Assembly: GCA_029465975.1 (NCBI GenBank)
Contig: CM055754.1
Location: forward strand, 4,835,104 to 4,899,103
DNA: 64,000 bases
Source of the DNA: Dallia pectoralis
Taxonomy: Eukaryota > Chordata > Actinopteri > Esociformes > Umbridae
Direction: 5' to 3'
Part shown: positions 24,973-36,960 of the stretch, one piece after another
Position numbering within the stretch: the first letter of the stretch is position 1
Layout of the letters: every line of letters starts with the position of its first letter
Program-made: the position numbers and the translations under genes
The notes under the pieces: generated by a model
What the model saw: only the letters and a program-made list of their open reading frames with translations
What the model was told of the DNA's origin: nothing
Databases searched by the model: none

Positions 24973-27353
24973 ATGGCTTCCAGTTTTTCTTTCCCAGAAG
25001 AGGATTTATTCTGTCCGGTGTGCCGGGAAATCTATAAGGATCCTGTCGTCCTGTCGTGTAGCCACAGCTTCTGTAAAAGTTGCCTGCAAAAATGTTGGAA
25101 GCTGAAAGGTTACCGGGAATGTCCGATTTGCAGAAGACGGTCCTCGAAGACAGATCCTCCGTGCAACCGGGCCTTAATGAATTTGTGTGAGTTCTTTTTA
25201 CAGAAAAACCTGAGTGCTCAACTTCTGCAGAGGCCGGCGGTTGTCTGTAAGCAGCACAATGAAAAACTACAGCTCTTCTGTCTGGAGGATAAACAGCCCA
25301 TCTGTTTGCTGTGCCAGGCGTCGAAGACCCACAGATCTCATCAATGCATCCCGATCAACGACTCTTTAAAGAACCACAAGGTAAGTTTGCTCCTTTCTTT
25401 ATTCACATATTTTAAATGAGTATAAATGGATTCGGTATGTTTTATGGGTAGATGCACTGATATTGACAACAGCATGAGGTTATATTGGCAGAAGTGGCCC
25501 CTGAGTGACACAGTGAAGTATTCAGATATCAAGTCCTCCGCGATGTTTGGTCTCTTTCCAGAATCAACTGCAGGCCGCCCTGAGACATTTACACGGGAAG
25601 CTGAAGATGTTTACTGATGTCCAACAGACCTATGAACAAACAACTGAACACATTAAGGTATGTGTAGTCACGTACAATTGGATCCAATTATATACTAACA
25701 GAAAGACGTGTGTGTACAAATGTTGAATGGTGATTGGCTGATAGCTGTTGTGTATGAGGCTATAGGCCACATATATATACGATATTGGTTTTTTTGTGCA
25801 ATATTGCCTGTATTTCTAACCCCCTTGTGCCTTGTTGCTTAAACAAACAAATGCTGTGTGTAGACAGTGCCTTTTGGGCATCGTTCACACCCCTTTGCTA
25901 GAATTTTGTTTTCATATAATTCATTCACCCACTGACGTCAAAACATTACAAACACCTGCCTGATATGGCGTTGGTCCTCTGTGTCGTCCCAAAACATAAC
26001 CCCCTGGAGGGGTCCCTAGCGGTGTTTTTTTGTATTAATTATCTGTAAAAAAAGTCTAATTCATTCATTCATATTTAGACAATATTTAGAGAAAGCGAAG
26101 GTGTGTGAATGCTTTCTGAAGGCACTCTATATAGTGCATTACTTCCAGAGCCAGGCCCAGGACACGGAGAAGCAGATCAAGAAGGCGTTTGAGAAGCTTC
26201 ACCAGTTGCTACAGGACGACGAGGCAGCCAGGATAGCTGCGCTGAGACGCGAAGCGGACCAGAAAAGCCAGATGATTAAGAAGAATATCGAGCAGATGAG
26301 CAGCGATATATCAACCCTTTCGAACACCATCCAAGCCACAGAGGAGGAGCTCAGGGCTGAGGACATCTCGTTCCTGCAGGTTAGAACATGGCTTGGTCTT
26401 TGAATTCCAATGTTGAACATGAATGTTTTTTAATTCTAAACATGTTTTTCATCTCATGTTTTGCAGAACTTCAAGGCCACTATGAAAAAGTGAGTTCTCT
26501 GCGTACCTTCTTTCGGTTCTCCGCTGAACCAGACCTAAACCCCGCCACTGATTCCTGAATTTTCTTCCAGAGCCGTATGCACCCTGGCGGATCCAGAAAG
26601 GGTTTCGGGAACTCTGATTGACGTGGCCAAACACCTGGGCAACCTGCAGTTCAGAGTCTGGGGCAAGATGCAGAAGAATGTCACACACAGTGAGTGAGAT
26701 GGAGAAGTTGATTTCTTTGCTAAATATTCATAAACGGATAACATAATATGTGCATGCATGTATGTACGTAACAGAATACGTGTTTCATTCAATGTAGACG
26801 TTATTTCCATGTTTTTTAAGCCCCGGTCACCCTGGACCCCAACACTGCACACGCCTGCCTCTCTGTTTCCGGAGATCTGACCAGCGTGAGTTACTCGGAC
26901 GAGCGGCAGAAGCTTCCGGACAACCCGGAGAGGTTTCTGAATCTGAAGACGGTCCTGGGCTCCGTGGGTTTCAGCTCCGGTAAACACAGCTGGGAGGTGT
27001 TGGTGGGAGACCACCCCGTTTGGACCGTTGGCGTGGCGAGAAGGTCCTCCGACCGGAGGAAAGATATCCGTGTAACGCCTACGTCCGGAATGTGGACCAT
27101 AATGCATAGCGGCGGTGCCTACAAGGCGTTAGGACATATCGACGTCGCTTTGACGAAGAGTCCTCAAAGGATCCGAGTGCAGCTGGACTATGAGAGGGGA
27201 GATATATCCTTCCTGGACCCTAAGGACATGACGCTTCTCTTCAAACATAAAGACACTTTCACCGAGACTCTTTACCCGTTGCTCTCCGTCGGACCCCCTG
27301 GTGATGCCCTGAACGTTGATTTACAGATCTGCCACAGGTCTGTTTGGAAGTAG
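24973..27353 (+). CDS. TRIM35-like RING E3 ubiquitin ligase, gene 1 (6 exons)
   Basis: Exons: 24973-25380, 25562-25657, 26149-26379, 26467-26489, 26571-26689 and 26821-27353, all with GT-AG introns, giving 469 residues. Exon 1 encodes a C3HC4 RING (C14, C17, C29, H31, C34, C37, C50, C53) and one B-box 2 (C92, H95, C103, D106, C111, C114, H120, H123). Exons 2-5 encode a coiled coil (about 137-250) and a linker containing LIDVAKHLGNLQFRVWGKM. Exon 6 encodes PRY/SPRY from about residue 296 (LDPNTAH, GKHSWEV, RIRVQLDY). The order and the linker motif fit class IV TRIM35. The 96, 231 and 23 bp exons are typical TRIM sizes. ATG at 24973 has a good context (A at -3, G at +4), and an in-frame stop is not far upstream. 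RING domains bind E2 enzymes; SPRY binds the target. A cytosolic role in ubiquitination, perhaps in immune signalling, is inferred from the family. No truncation seen. Closest relative in the window is the next gene. Confidence 0.92.
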
Positions 27354-28059
27354 GCTAATCCAGGCGGATTGGGACAGAAGTCTTGTTTATGTTACCGAAG
27401 AGGAAAAAACATGTGTTTAATAATTTCCATAGCGTTTGAATTTACAGTGGCTACTACTGTGTTAATGTCTCCACGGTTACGGTGACAAACTAAACTGCGA
27501 TGGGGTCATAATGATGACATACGGGGTCTTCTCAGATCCATTGTGCGAAACATTTCAGACGACCGGAGCGGCAATATTTAAATACTACAGCGTCCTTAGC
27601 TCTTATTGGGAAGGTGGTGATAATGTGGTGATGTCGTGTGAAGTGGATAGTTTTAACTTTGTGTTTAAATTCTTTCTTTATTTTATTAAACCTTCTTTTG
27701 CCGACTGTTTGAATGTTTGCTGTGATGTAGGGTAACTGTTCAATATGTCTTGAGTAAATCTATTTTTTTCATAATAACCGGTGCCGCTTTAATCCAATTT
27801 CTACCGGTGTTGCAAACACAAATAATGATAATATATTTGTATATATAAATAAACACAAATAATGATAATATATGTACATATATTATATTTCAACCACATG
27901 AGCGTACTTTTAACAAATGTCCCCAACCTTTATAAAAATATGTGTACTGTAAAGGTGCAGTCAAGGATTTATGGTCACTGGTTTGTAAACTTGAGCTGTT
28001 GACAGCTGCATTTCTTGTAAGGCTAAACGATTAATAGAATTTGCGATAATATTGTGATA
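27354..28059. other. 3' flank of TRIM gene 1
   Basis: Probable 3' UTR followed by AT-rich sequence with a duplicated 'aaataatgataatatat' segment (27823-27840 and 27855-27873). No other gene seen. Confidence 0.5.
27848..27853 (+). terminator. Candidate polyadenylation signal, TRIM gene 1
   Basis: AATAAA about 495 bp after the stop codon, in an AT-rich stretch. No competing canonical hexamer was noticed before it. Use is unproven. Confidence 0.35.
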
Positions 28060-28560
28060 TGATAACAGCACGATTTTTTCACTGCAAAGACAGCGATTAC
28101 ACTTTGGTCACGTGTCAAATAGTACATTCTTTTTTTGTTGAAGCAACTTTTGATTTTATTACTTCACTCTTTAAGGGGTCTGTTAGCATGGCACATCTTG
28201 ACTTGGGAATATTTGCCCACTCTTTTTTGCAAAAGCACTGCAAGTCTGTCAGATTGCGAGGACATCTCCTGTGCACAGCTCTTTTCAGATCAATCCACAG
28301 ATGTTCAATTGGATTTAGGTCTGGGCTCTGGCTGGGCCATTCCAAAACGTTTGTCTTTTTCTGTTAAAGCCGTGCTTTTGTGGATTTGGATGTGTACTTT
28401 GGGTCGTTGTCATGATGAGGTGAACTTCATCTTCAGATTTCTAAACAGCCCCAAAGCATGATGCTGCCACCACCAGGCTTCACTGTGGGTATGGTGTTCT
28501 TTGGGTGATGTGGAGTGTTGTTTTAGTGCCAAACATACCTTTTGGAGTTATGGCCACAAA
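28060..28560 (-). mobile_element. Degraded Tc1-like DNA transposon between the TRIM genes
   Basis: On the minus strand, 28115-28345 encodes MEWPSQSPDLNPIEHLWIDL and continues to a C-terminal Lys-rich tail. This is the canonical C-terminal block of a Tc1-like transposase, including the catalytic Glu. Transposon-like sequence continues to about 28500 ('gatgctgccaccaccagg') but in a broken frame. It belongs to a different Tc1 subfamily from 9320-10018 (IDLKRAV instead of DALDQQV). Ends were not located. Confidence 0.8.
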
Positions 28561-29099
28561 GTGCCACCTTGTTTTTTTAATCCATGTTCTAATTATATTT
28601 TTTCCTTGTTGTCTGAGGGATTCAAACAAACAACAACCTTTCAGTAATGGCCCAGCACTCTATTCAAGGGGTTAGCTGCAGCCCTGCCGAAGTGTAATAA
28701 ACAACATTCGTTTTGTATTGCTGGGTTGTTGTGGTTACAAAGACGAGATACACAAATGCCATCGCATGTCAGGGACGATCCCCCAACTGAATACAAACCG
28801 TGACAGTATCTCACTAACATGCAGGTAAACAGAATATTAACGCCCATTTCCTCCCCCAACACACATTCCAAACAACAATTTCCTGCCTAACCAGACTTTC
28901 AACTCACTGACTCACCTGTTGAAAGTGTGAATCGCATGGTTCTCTTGCCACAGCCTCTGGGCTAATGCAAGTTATTCGAGGTGATTTCTTCTGCACTATC
29001 AGGACGAACTTAAGAAGAACTATGATATGCTGCTGCTGCTGTTAAACGACAACGTTGTTTAAAGTTAACACATTCCAGGAAGGTTTGAGAAGAAATAAA
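28561..29099. other. 5' flank of TRIM gene 2
   Basis: Upstream region of the second TRIM gene with a short CTG run near 29028-29040. A 5' UTR exon or promoter may lie here, but no TATA box or clear splice donor stood out. Confidence 0.4.
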
Positions 29100-31999
29100 A
29101 TGGCTTTCAGTTCACCATTCTCAGAAGAGGATATAACTTGTCCTGTGTGCTGTGATACGTTTAACGATCCCGTCGTCCTGTCGTGTAGCCACAGCTTCTG
29201 TAAAAGCTGTGTGAAAGAATGTTGGAAAATGAACGTTTATCGGGAATGTCCAGTTTGCCGAAGACGGTCCTCGAAGACTGATCCTCCGTGCAACCGTGCC
29301 TTAAAGAATTTGTGTGAGTCTTTTTTAGAGAGACAAGTTCAGCAGAGACCAGCGGTTGTCTGTATGCAGCACAATGAGAAGCTGCAGCTCTTCTGTCTGG
29401 AGGATAAACAAACCATCTGTTTGGTGTGCCAGGCGTCAAAGACCCACAGATCTCATAACTTCGTCCCAATCGATGAGGCTGCATTGGACCACAAGGTAGT
29501 ATGGTGTATTAACTTTGTTAAATTGGGTAACACTTTAGATTATGGGTACGTTTATAACCATTAACTAATACATTAATTCACATGAATTAATAGATGAATT
29601 CACATGAACTAATACATGAATTCAAATGAATGAATGACTTATTAATGCATTAACTAGGTGCGCATGTGTTAGTAAACACAAAAAAAGTGTGAACAATGAA
29701 TACTGTACTTTATAAACGTTAATAAATGCATATACTAATACCTTTGTTCATGATTAATACAGAACCTTTATTACCATTAACTAACCAGTAATAAACGGTT
29801 TTGCAGCCCCTAATCTAAAGTGTGAACAACGTTAATAAATGATTAGTAGCAACGTTATTTTTGAATAAATTGATGTATATATTTGTTTGGTTGTGTAGCC
29901 AATCTTTAATAGTTCGTCACTAGTGTACCATATTTATTTTACTTTATGCATATTCAGTGCGACATTCTGAACAAGTGATTGGAGCTGACGCTGAAATCCG
30001 TATACACGTTTCCATGGCAACAACAAAGTAAACGTCCGCAAACGTTAATGATGGCTCACTAATTTCAGTTTATGGTGTTATAATTTCCTGTTTATTTGAA
30101 TGTAGATCATTTAATGAGTGGAACAATGTCATACTGTTTTTGTTATATTTACAGCTAATAACTTTATAATTTGTTTTGTTAAGGTTACGCCCTACAATAC
30201 CGGAAGTTAGATTCAAGGGCGAAAGGCTAGAGTTGAGGATAGCGGAAACATTTAAGATCTTGTTAATTTTTCTACAGCTGGTTTGTGAATAAAATGAAAA
30301 AAACATTATAAATATATATATTTCACTAATTTAAAGGTTAGATTCCTATTGCCTTTTGAATGTGAGTTCATGCTGCTAAACAACAATTTAATTTTTTCAC
30401 ATTATTTTCTTGCAAGTATTTTGCCAATAATTCTGGAAGGAACTATATACAGTTATTTCCAGATTAGCTTTGAGTATAATGTAGTCAGTATTGTGATGGC
30501 AATGGATACTTTGAAAACCGACTTTTTACAATTGTTTTGCAATAATCAAGATCCCGTCTTACTCCAGAATGAACTCCAAACTGCCTTGGTGCCGCTGAAC
30601 GAGAAACTAAAGGCATTTAATGAAATGAAACAAATCTGTGAGAAAACAGCAGATCATATTAAGGCAAGTCGAACATGTTTGCCACAGTAATTTATGGTTG
30701 AATTCCAATCACATTTTAACAATCCTCTTTGGTTTTGTCTACAGAATCAGGTCCAGCAGACTGAAAGGGAAATTAAGAAAGAGTTCGAGAGGCTCCACCA
30801 GTTTCTGCGCAAAGAACAGGCGACCAGGATAGCTAATCTGAAAGAGGAAGAGAAGCGAAAGAGTTTGACGATGAAGAATAATATTGTGAAGATGAACAAA
30901 TTGATATCATCTCTTTCAGACACAATCCGAACTATAGAGAAGGAACTGAGAGCTGAACACATCCCATTGCTGGAGGTCAGGACATTTCTTATTGATTGTG
31001 GTTTAAGAATAAGCAAAATACTATCGTTTTTTTCTGCTGTAAAATAGACATTAAAGATACACTCTAACACTTGTTCATTTTTCACCATGTGTTTCAGAAC
31101 TTCGAGGCCACCATAGTGAGGTGAGCTATTGTACCCAGTTTCTCTTTTTTGTTCTGGACCCCTCACCACCAACGCCAACGTGAATCTAAATGTTCCTCCA
31201 GGGCCAAGTGCACCCTGCCAAATCCGCAGCTTGTTTCAGACGCGCTGATGGATGAGGCCAAACACCTGGGAAACATGTCCTTCAGAGTCTGGGAGAAGAT
31301 GCGGGAGATTGTTAAACACAGTGAGTTTGACGGATTAGGCCGTTCTCAGTCATGTCGGGTCAACGCAAAAAAACATGGGAGACTAATGACGTTAATGATT
31401 TTCCATTCGTTCGTCACTTCTCGTTTCTAGCCCCGGTGATTCTGGACCCCAACACTGCCCACACCTGTCTCTGTCTAACGGACGATCTGACAGGCGTTAG
31501 ATGCACACAACAAGAGCTGAGTCTTCCCAACAACCCGGAGCGCTGTACGTTCTATGCAGATGTCCGGGGCTCCGAGGGCTTCCGCTCCGGGAAGCATAGC
31601 TGGGAGGTGGAGGTGGGGAGCCATCCTTACTGGTTCGTGGGAGCTGTCAAAAAGTCGGCCGACAGGAAGGTGGAGATAGAAAGAATTCCCGGTTGTGGGA
31701 TCTGGGAATTTGGGTTGATCGCCGGTAAATACGTGGCAGCAGGTAAGAACATCACTGTGAAAACGAGACCGCAGAAGATCCGGGTGCAACTGGACTATGA
31801 CGGCGGAGAGATGTCCTTCTACGACCCAAAAGACATGACACTCCTCTACGTCTATAAAGACACATTTGCTGAGAGGATTTACCCACTGTTCTCTGTCGGG
31901 ATGGCTGGGAATTACAAACGAGATCTACAGATCTGCCAATCAGAGGTGTCTGATGGAAGTCGTCTCAACAGACAGGCGGAGACTTATGCGTTTTATTAG
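29100..31999 (+). CDS. TRIM35-like RING E3 ubiquitin ligase, gene 2 (6 exons)
   Basis: Exons: 29100-29495, 30568-30663, 30745-30975, 31098-31120, 31202-31320 and 31431-31999, giving 477 residues. Exon 1 encodes a C3HC4 RING (C14, C17, C29, H31, C34, C37, C50, C53) and B-box 2 (C88, H91, C99, D102, C107, C110, H116, H119). A coiled coil follows (about 133-246), then a linker (DEAKHLGNMSFRVWEKM) and PRY/SPRY from about residue 292 (LDPNTAH, GKHSWEVEVG, KIRVQLDY). Exons 2-5 match gene 1 in length exactly. Intron 2 has a GC donor (AAG|GCAAGT) with an AG acceptor. The B-box spacer is four residues shorter than in gene 1, and the C-terminus is extended by about 17 residues. Intron 1 (1072 bp) carries a MITE-like insert. 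RING and B-box are far closer to gene 1 than the SPRY, so target choice has probably diverged. E3 ligase activity is inferred from family. Confidence 0.92.
29525..29829. mobile_element. MITE-like element in intron 1 of TRIM gene 2
   Basis: About 305 bp bounded by imperfect inverted repeats: 'ggtaacactttagattatgg' at the left and, read on the opposite strand from the right end, 'gttcacactttagattaggg'. The interior is AT-rich with repeated 'aactaatacattaattcaca' and 'ttaataaatg' motifs and no coding capacity. The ends are of a type I recall as common in fish non-autonomous DNA transposons. Target site duplication was not certain. Confidence 0.65.
30664..30669 (+). other. GC splice donor of intron 2, TRIM gene 2
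   Basis: The exon ends AAG and the intron begins GCAAGT. Apart from the C at +2 it fits the donor consensus, as usual for GC-AG introns. Exon 2 length (96 bp) and frame continuity into 30745 need this site. The corresponding donor in gene 1 is AAG|GTATGT. Confidence 0.85.
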
Positions 32000-33103
32000 C
32001 GGCGTACAGAATGGCAAAAATGACCAAAATAAGCGTGGGAATATGACACACACGGTCAAACTAAGTAGAATTACAATTGTGGTATTTGTGGTGATGGGTT
32101 CTTCTAGTCTTTTTGGAAAAAGATTATAATAGTAGTAGTTATACTGTTTTGTTATTTGTTTTAAACCTGGTGATGACTTGTTTATTGTCTGGTTGCTATT
32201 AATCACTGTTTCTTTCTCTCCCTCTCTTTCTCTGACTCTCTCTCTCGCTCCCTCTCTCTCCCTTTCTCCCTCTCTCTCTCTCTCTCTCACACTCTCTCAC
32301 TCACTCTCTTACTCTCTCGCTGTAACCTAATGTAACCTCTACTGTCCCTCCCAACTTTCTAATGTATGGTCTCATTCCATGTGTTATCAATCTCCCTCTG
32401 TTCTCAGAGATATGCAATGAGGAGATACAATCATACGTCTGCCTCACCCACACACACCAAACTATGATTCTCTTGTGGAACCGGTCCCGTTTCCTGTAAA
32501 CTCCCCTTGGTTGTCTGCTGACTAAACTGTCGTGGGTGAAGTGGGAATCACGCAAAATTTCACTGTATTATTAGCTAAAACCTCCAAATGTCTCTGACCA
32601 GGGGGATTTTTATTTACACGGACGATGGTGTTGAACAGGAATTCATTATCACAAATTAATTTCACATATTTCAACCGTAAAAAGTGTGATACTTTTGACT
32701 GGACAGAAAAATAAATTGTTGGGTTTTGGTGCCAATTTTGGGTAAACATTAAGTTATTATCCCTTATTCTAACACTTAACATCTAAATTAACTCATGTTG
32801 GCAAGTAAGTAGGCGTTAAAGACCGACAGCGGATACAAAGGATACATTTTTAAAGCGAAAGTAAAGACTCACGAGTGACAGGTGTTAAAATGTTGCGTAG
32901 TTTTCAGCGCATATTTCCTAGAGGATCTACGATGTCCTCTGTGAATATATAAATGTCCGCAAAGCACGATCCGACGGAAGACACTCGCAAGAAAAGAGTT
33001 CTCTGGAGTTTCCAGTTTACATCCTAAAAGCCTGAACGCCCACATTAGCTTATCACCTTAATGCATTTCTGTAAAGCCTTTTCGCAGCAGATAATTCACT
33101 CTG
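32000..33103. other. 3' flank of TRIM gene 2
   Basis: Contains a CT-rich tract at 32211-32316 and a candidate polyadenylation hexamer AATAAA at 32710-32715, about 710 bp after the stop. 32820-33060 is unique-looking sequence. No further gene. Confidence 0.45.
32710..32715 (+). terminator. Candidate polyadenylation signal, TRIM gene 2
   Basis: AATAAA downstream of the second TRIM stop codon. Use is unproven. Confidence 0.3.
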
Positions 33104-33176
33104 ATGTAAACATCCCATCTGTTTGCTGTGCCAGACCTCAAAGACACATAAATCTAATGACTGTGTTCTAATAGAT
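33104..33176 (+). pseudogene. Relic of a third TRIM35-like gene (B-box fragment)
   Basis: The segment reads KHPICLLCQTSKTHKSNDCV in the frame that aligns with QPICLLCQASKTHRSHQC of gene 1. At DNA level, 'cccatctgtttgctgtgcca' is identical to gene 1. The last zinc-binding His is replaced by Asn (HRSH to HKSN), and no RING, coiled coil or SPRY is seen nearby. A weak 'catttctgtaaagcc' at 33064-33078 may be a RING scrap. It is best read as a decayed third copy of the tandem family, on the same strand and about 1.1 kb after gene 2. Confidence 0.75.
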
Positions 33177-36100
33177 GGAGGGGAGAGCCTGTTATCCTCA
33201 CTTTAGATTTCAATTATTCATGCAGAAACTATTTCCCAGTCAATTTGCACAAGTGCTAAGATCCAATAAATCTGCAAAAACAAAGCGAATCGGTGACAGG
33301 GCCCCAGTGTCAGAGGGACAATGAACAGCAAGGAATGTGTCGTCTTGGATTGGAGGTAGGTAAGTAGGTGTCACGTTTATGTTTACACCTGCAACCAACG
33401 ATTTTAAACGTAGACATGTAAAGGTTAAACCAGTATAACTTAATTTGCTTCAAAGCACATAATTATTCTCTAGTCCGTGGGACTGAGGTATGTGGGCATA
33501 CTTAAAAGCCAATCTGCGCCCGTGCTTAACCTTTAACCCACTTGTGCACATTTTCTTTCTCACATATTTAATTAAAATCTGCGTCATATTCTTCAAGATC
33601 ACATAATGATCTCAATTCTCTCCGTGACCACATTGAATACAATAGCAGGAGTGATATATCAGACAGCGCGGCATTTACTCTCTTCGTGTCAAGAAGGGAG
33701 ATATTTGTTGAGACAATGGACCGTGAATTTGTTTCAGATGTGGACTTGAGTGGAGGAAGCTGAGCTGGTAACAACAGCCTGTTGAGGTTGGTTTCTCTAG
33801 AGGGCCTGGACAAGAAAATACTGCCTAGTTTTGCTCTTTAGCAAACAAGCATTTTTTTATTTTATTAGTAAAAAAGTATTTCCCAACCACAAAATAAGAG
33901 CTAATCTCTTGCAGACTTGTGTAGACATCACATTACAGCGTCTGTTTCATTATGGTGTAAGAGCTAAGACAATGCGATTTTAATGCTGTAGTAAATATTC
34001 TTAGTTTTCTTCATCAAGTTGCCAAACAAACCGAAAGTGCCACCTGCTGTGTGTTATTTGAAACGGTGCAGCGCATATTCTGCCAATTAATCGCTGCATG
34101 TACAGGACGTTTATTTCATCACGTTCCACAGCAGGTGTGGCTGTGATTCGTGAATTCAAACGATTCCTTCGACTCGGATCACGCCAGGTCGTCCTGCTTC
34201 TTATCACGCTGAGTGTTTGTGTGTGCAGATGATCTGGTGGTGAATGATTCCTTGGCAAACGAAAACTATTGAGCTCACAGGTGCTCCGCTTACCACAAGG
34301 AGGCGATAGAGTGCGAGGAGTCAAGGCAGCCCTTTTTGACATCCGCCAGTCACCTCTGAGCAGCACTGAGCCAATTCACACAGCCCTACGCTGGACCAGC
34401 ATTCCTCTTGATAACCTGGCTGAAATACTCGGCCCATCCGTAACTCAAAGACTGGTCCAGATTACCAAACAGGCAGGCAGGAACACCCGATGGCATACGA
34501 AAGCAAATTGCGAGAAATTGTTACCTTAGCCTGAATGCACAGTTTGACTTATAGTGACAGGCGTTTTTCCTTAATTCCTCATGGCATCATTATAGTAGTC
34601 ATTGCAGGTACTATATCAACAGGCACATGTTGTTTTATAGCCCATTCACACAATGCAAAAACACATTATTAAATGAAAATGCCTCGTTGTTTACCATTGA
34701 AAAATTTCTTAAACGGCAGAATTGTTGAGCCCCTGGTGAAACATGCTATGGCCACGCCCCTTGCCCCACTACGTGCACCCCGTGACCAAACACCATCCGG
34801 CACGGTTGATAACTCCACCATGTCTAGTCAATGAAGCCGCCCACGGTGAAACACGATATATAGGCCACTAGAGCTCTATATCCATCTCCGTGGTTACAAA
34901 GGATGTACATCTGTCAGCTTTCTATAAAAGTACAGTTGTTAATAAAAAAAACCCGGCGTCCATTAAAAACATCCCCCGCTGTTTCCCGTGAGATCACGTG
35001 CGGTCCGTCGCAAATCTGTCCGCCTGTCCGCACGCGAGCCCTAATTTCGCCTCGCTCCGGACGTTCTCCGACTGATATATATCTAGGTCGGGAGAGATGT
35101 CGGAGAAAATATGAACATATCGATTTAGCAATAGGCAGCCTATTAGATATGATTTATAGCGGTTCGTCCTCTCCAATTCCTAAGCCCAGAGCAGCCCGGG
35201 CAGCGTCCTCTGGTCTAATGGGGACTATGGCCGGGGAATAGTAAAACACTGTAATGCACAACTCCTGTTCAGACGCTGTCCACGTTTCACATCGGTAAGT
35301 TACAAGGCCGGTGCGTTTCACATCGAGTGCTGACGATTTAGGATCCGAGTTTGTGCATCAGTTCGCGCGCGCGGTAATTGGTGATGAAAATGTCTAGATG
35401 TTTGACCCGTGTGAACTTGAATTTGACATCAGGAGAATGATAACGATGTGGTGTTCATTGATATGTAAGGAGGGTTGGGAAATTCCTTCAAGTAAATTCC
35501 CATTTTTTCAGGAAATCCTTGTGAGAGGATCCCAGATGTTTTGGCTAACGTATTCGTAAGGAGTGCAAAGCAAAGTGAGAAATCAAGGTCTAGTTTTGAG
35601 CTGTCACAGCTGCCCGAGGATGAAAGAAACAGGACACAGAAGACACTGGATAAACACCCACACACACACTGGAACGTCTAATTATCATTTAAACCTGCGA
35701 CCTGTTGAACTATATATGTAGGTATTACTGTAAAACTGTGTTTGCCTGCCTGCTTCGTCTGTTTGCTCTGTCTTTATCTCCAGACTGGTAAATACCTCAT
35801 GCGTCCCCAGCAATTTCATTCTCAATTCTCCTGGCCGAATAGATCCACACACACACACACACACACACCCGCATGCACACACACGCACTGGCAGGGCGCC
35901 AGTCAAATTGGGTTGGCTCCCATTAAAATAAAGTGATTTATTTTGTACCAGGATGGAGATTCTTGTACTGTTGACGGCACCGTGTTTAGTTAATGACAGC
36001 AGGGCTCAATTTCTGAGATTCTAATGAGGTTCACTGACACATTGACAGGTCCGATTCACCGGGCCCATAGCTGTCCAGCTGCTCTATATCTTCAGATTAG

Positions 36101-36336
36101 ACTTGGGACGATTAGCTTGTCTATAATGGTAATCCAGTGATGATGACCATGTCATAAATTAAAAATTAAAACGAAAGCATTCTTACTGAAACTGCATTAA
36201 ACATAATTTCCCAGTCTTTGTCACAAGTGTAGGAAATACGTCTCCGTATCGAAAGGTTGTGTCTTCCCTTAACCATGCCATGACATGATCTTCTCCAACA
36301 TCCATACAACAAAACTGTTATCTGGAATTCTGTGTA
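33177..36336. other. Non-genic stretch
   Basis: No gene recognised. Mostly unique-looking, moderately AT-rich sequence, with a CA tract at 35847-35868. An 86-codon frame at 34269-34529 and an opposing 121-codon frame at 34001-34366 have no recognisable domain. Confidence 0.5.
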
Positions 36337-36487
36337 AATGTGTGTGTGTGTGTGTGCGTGTGCGTGCGCGTGTGCGTGTGTGTGCGCATGTGTGTGTGCG
36401 CATGTGTGTGTGTGTGCGTGTGTGTGTGCATATGTGTGTGTGTGTGTGCGTATGTGTGTGTGTGTGTGCGTGTGTGTGTGTGTGTGC
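36337..36487. repeat. GT/GC-rich microsatellite
   Basis: Compound (GT)n with 'gcgtgtgcg', 'gcatgtgtg' and 'gcgtatgtg' interruptions over about 150 bp. Confidence 0.95.
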
Positions 36488-36960
36488 ACGAGAGCTGACA
36501 GGTGTGATCTAAATTATAAGTGCTCACTAGGTCTCCTGAGAGAATGGTGGGGGCCAGGGGTCCGTCAATCATTTGTCGAAACAGAGAGAGAGAGAGGTGT
36601 GAGCGAACGGGGGAGGGACTGGGGCCCGGGTAATCAATCAAACGGTCAAATCAATCAACTAATTAGTTAATCCATATTTTCACGCATTTCACTGTGTTTT
36701 CTAAAATGCTGACAACAAAAGGAGATTGTGTTTACACGGGTCCCCTGTCCTCCGTTTTGTCTCCGCTCCCCACCTCTCGGCATGTGTGTGCGTGTGTTCC
36801 CATTCTTGCTTGGCCCACTTCTAAAGACAGGCTGGTTGTCTGAGCCTCGGGGCAGCGCTGAATCACAAATCTGGAGAGTTAAACAGCTAGCGGAGTTATT
36901 GTCATGCCAACGGCTGACTGGGAGAGAAAGCGAGATAGAGAAGGAAGTGAGAACGGGGAT

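Noticed and set aside
34001..34529. Opposed 121- and 86-codon frames
   Set aside because: They overlap on opposite strands and show no motif or splice context.
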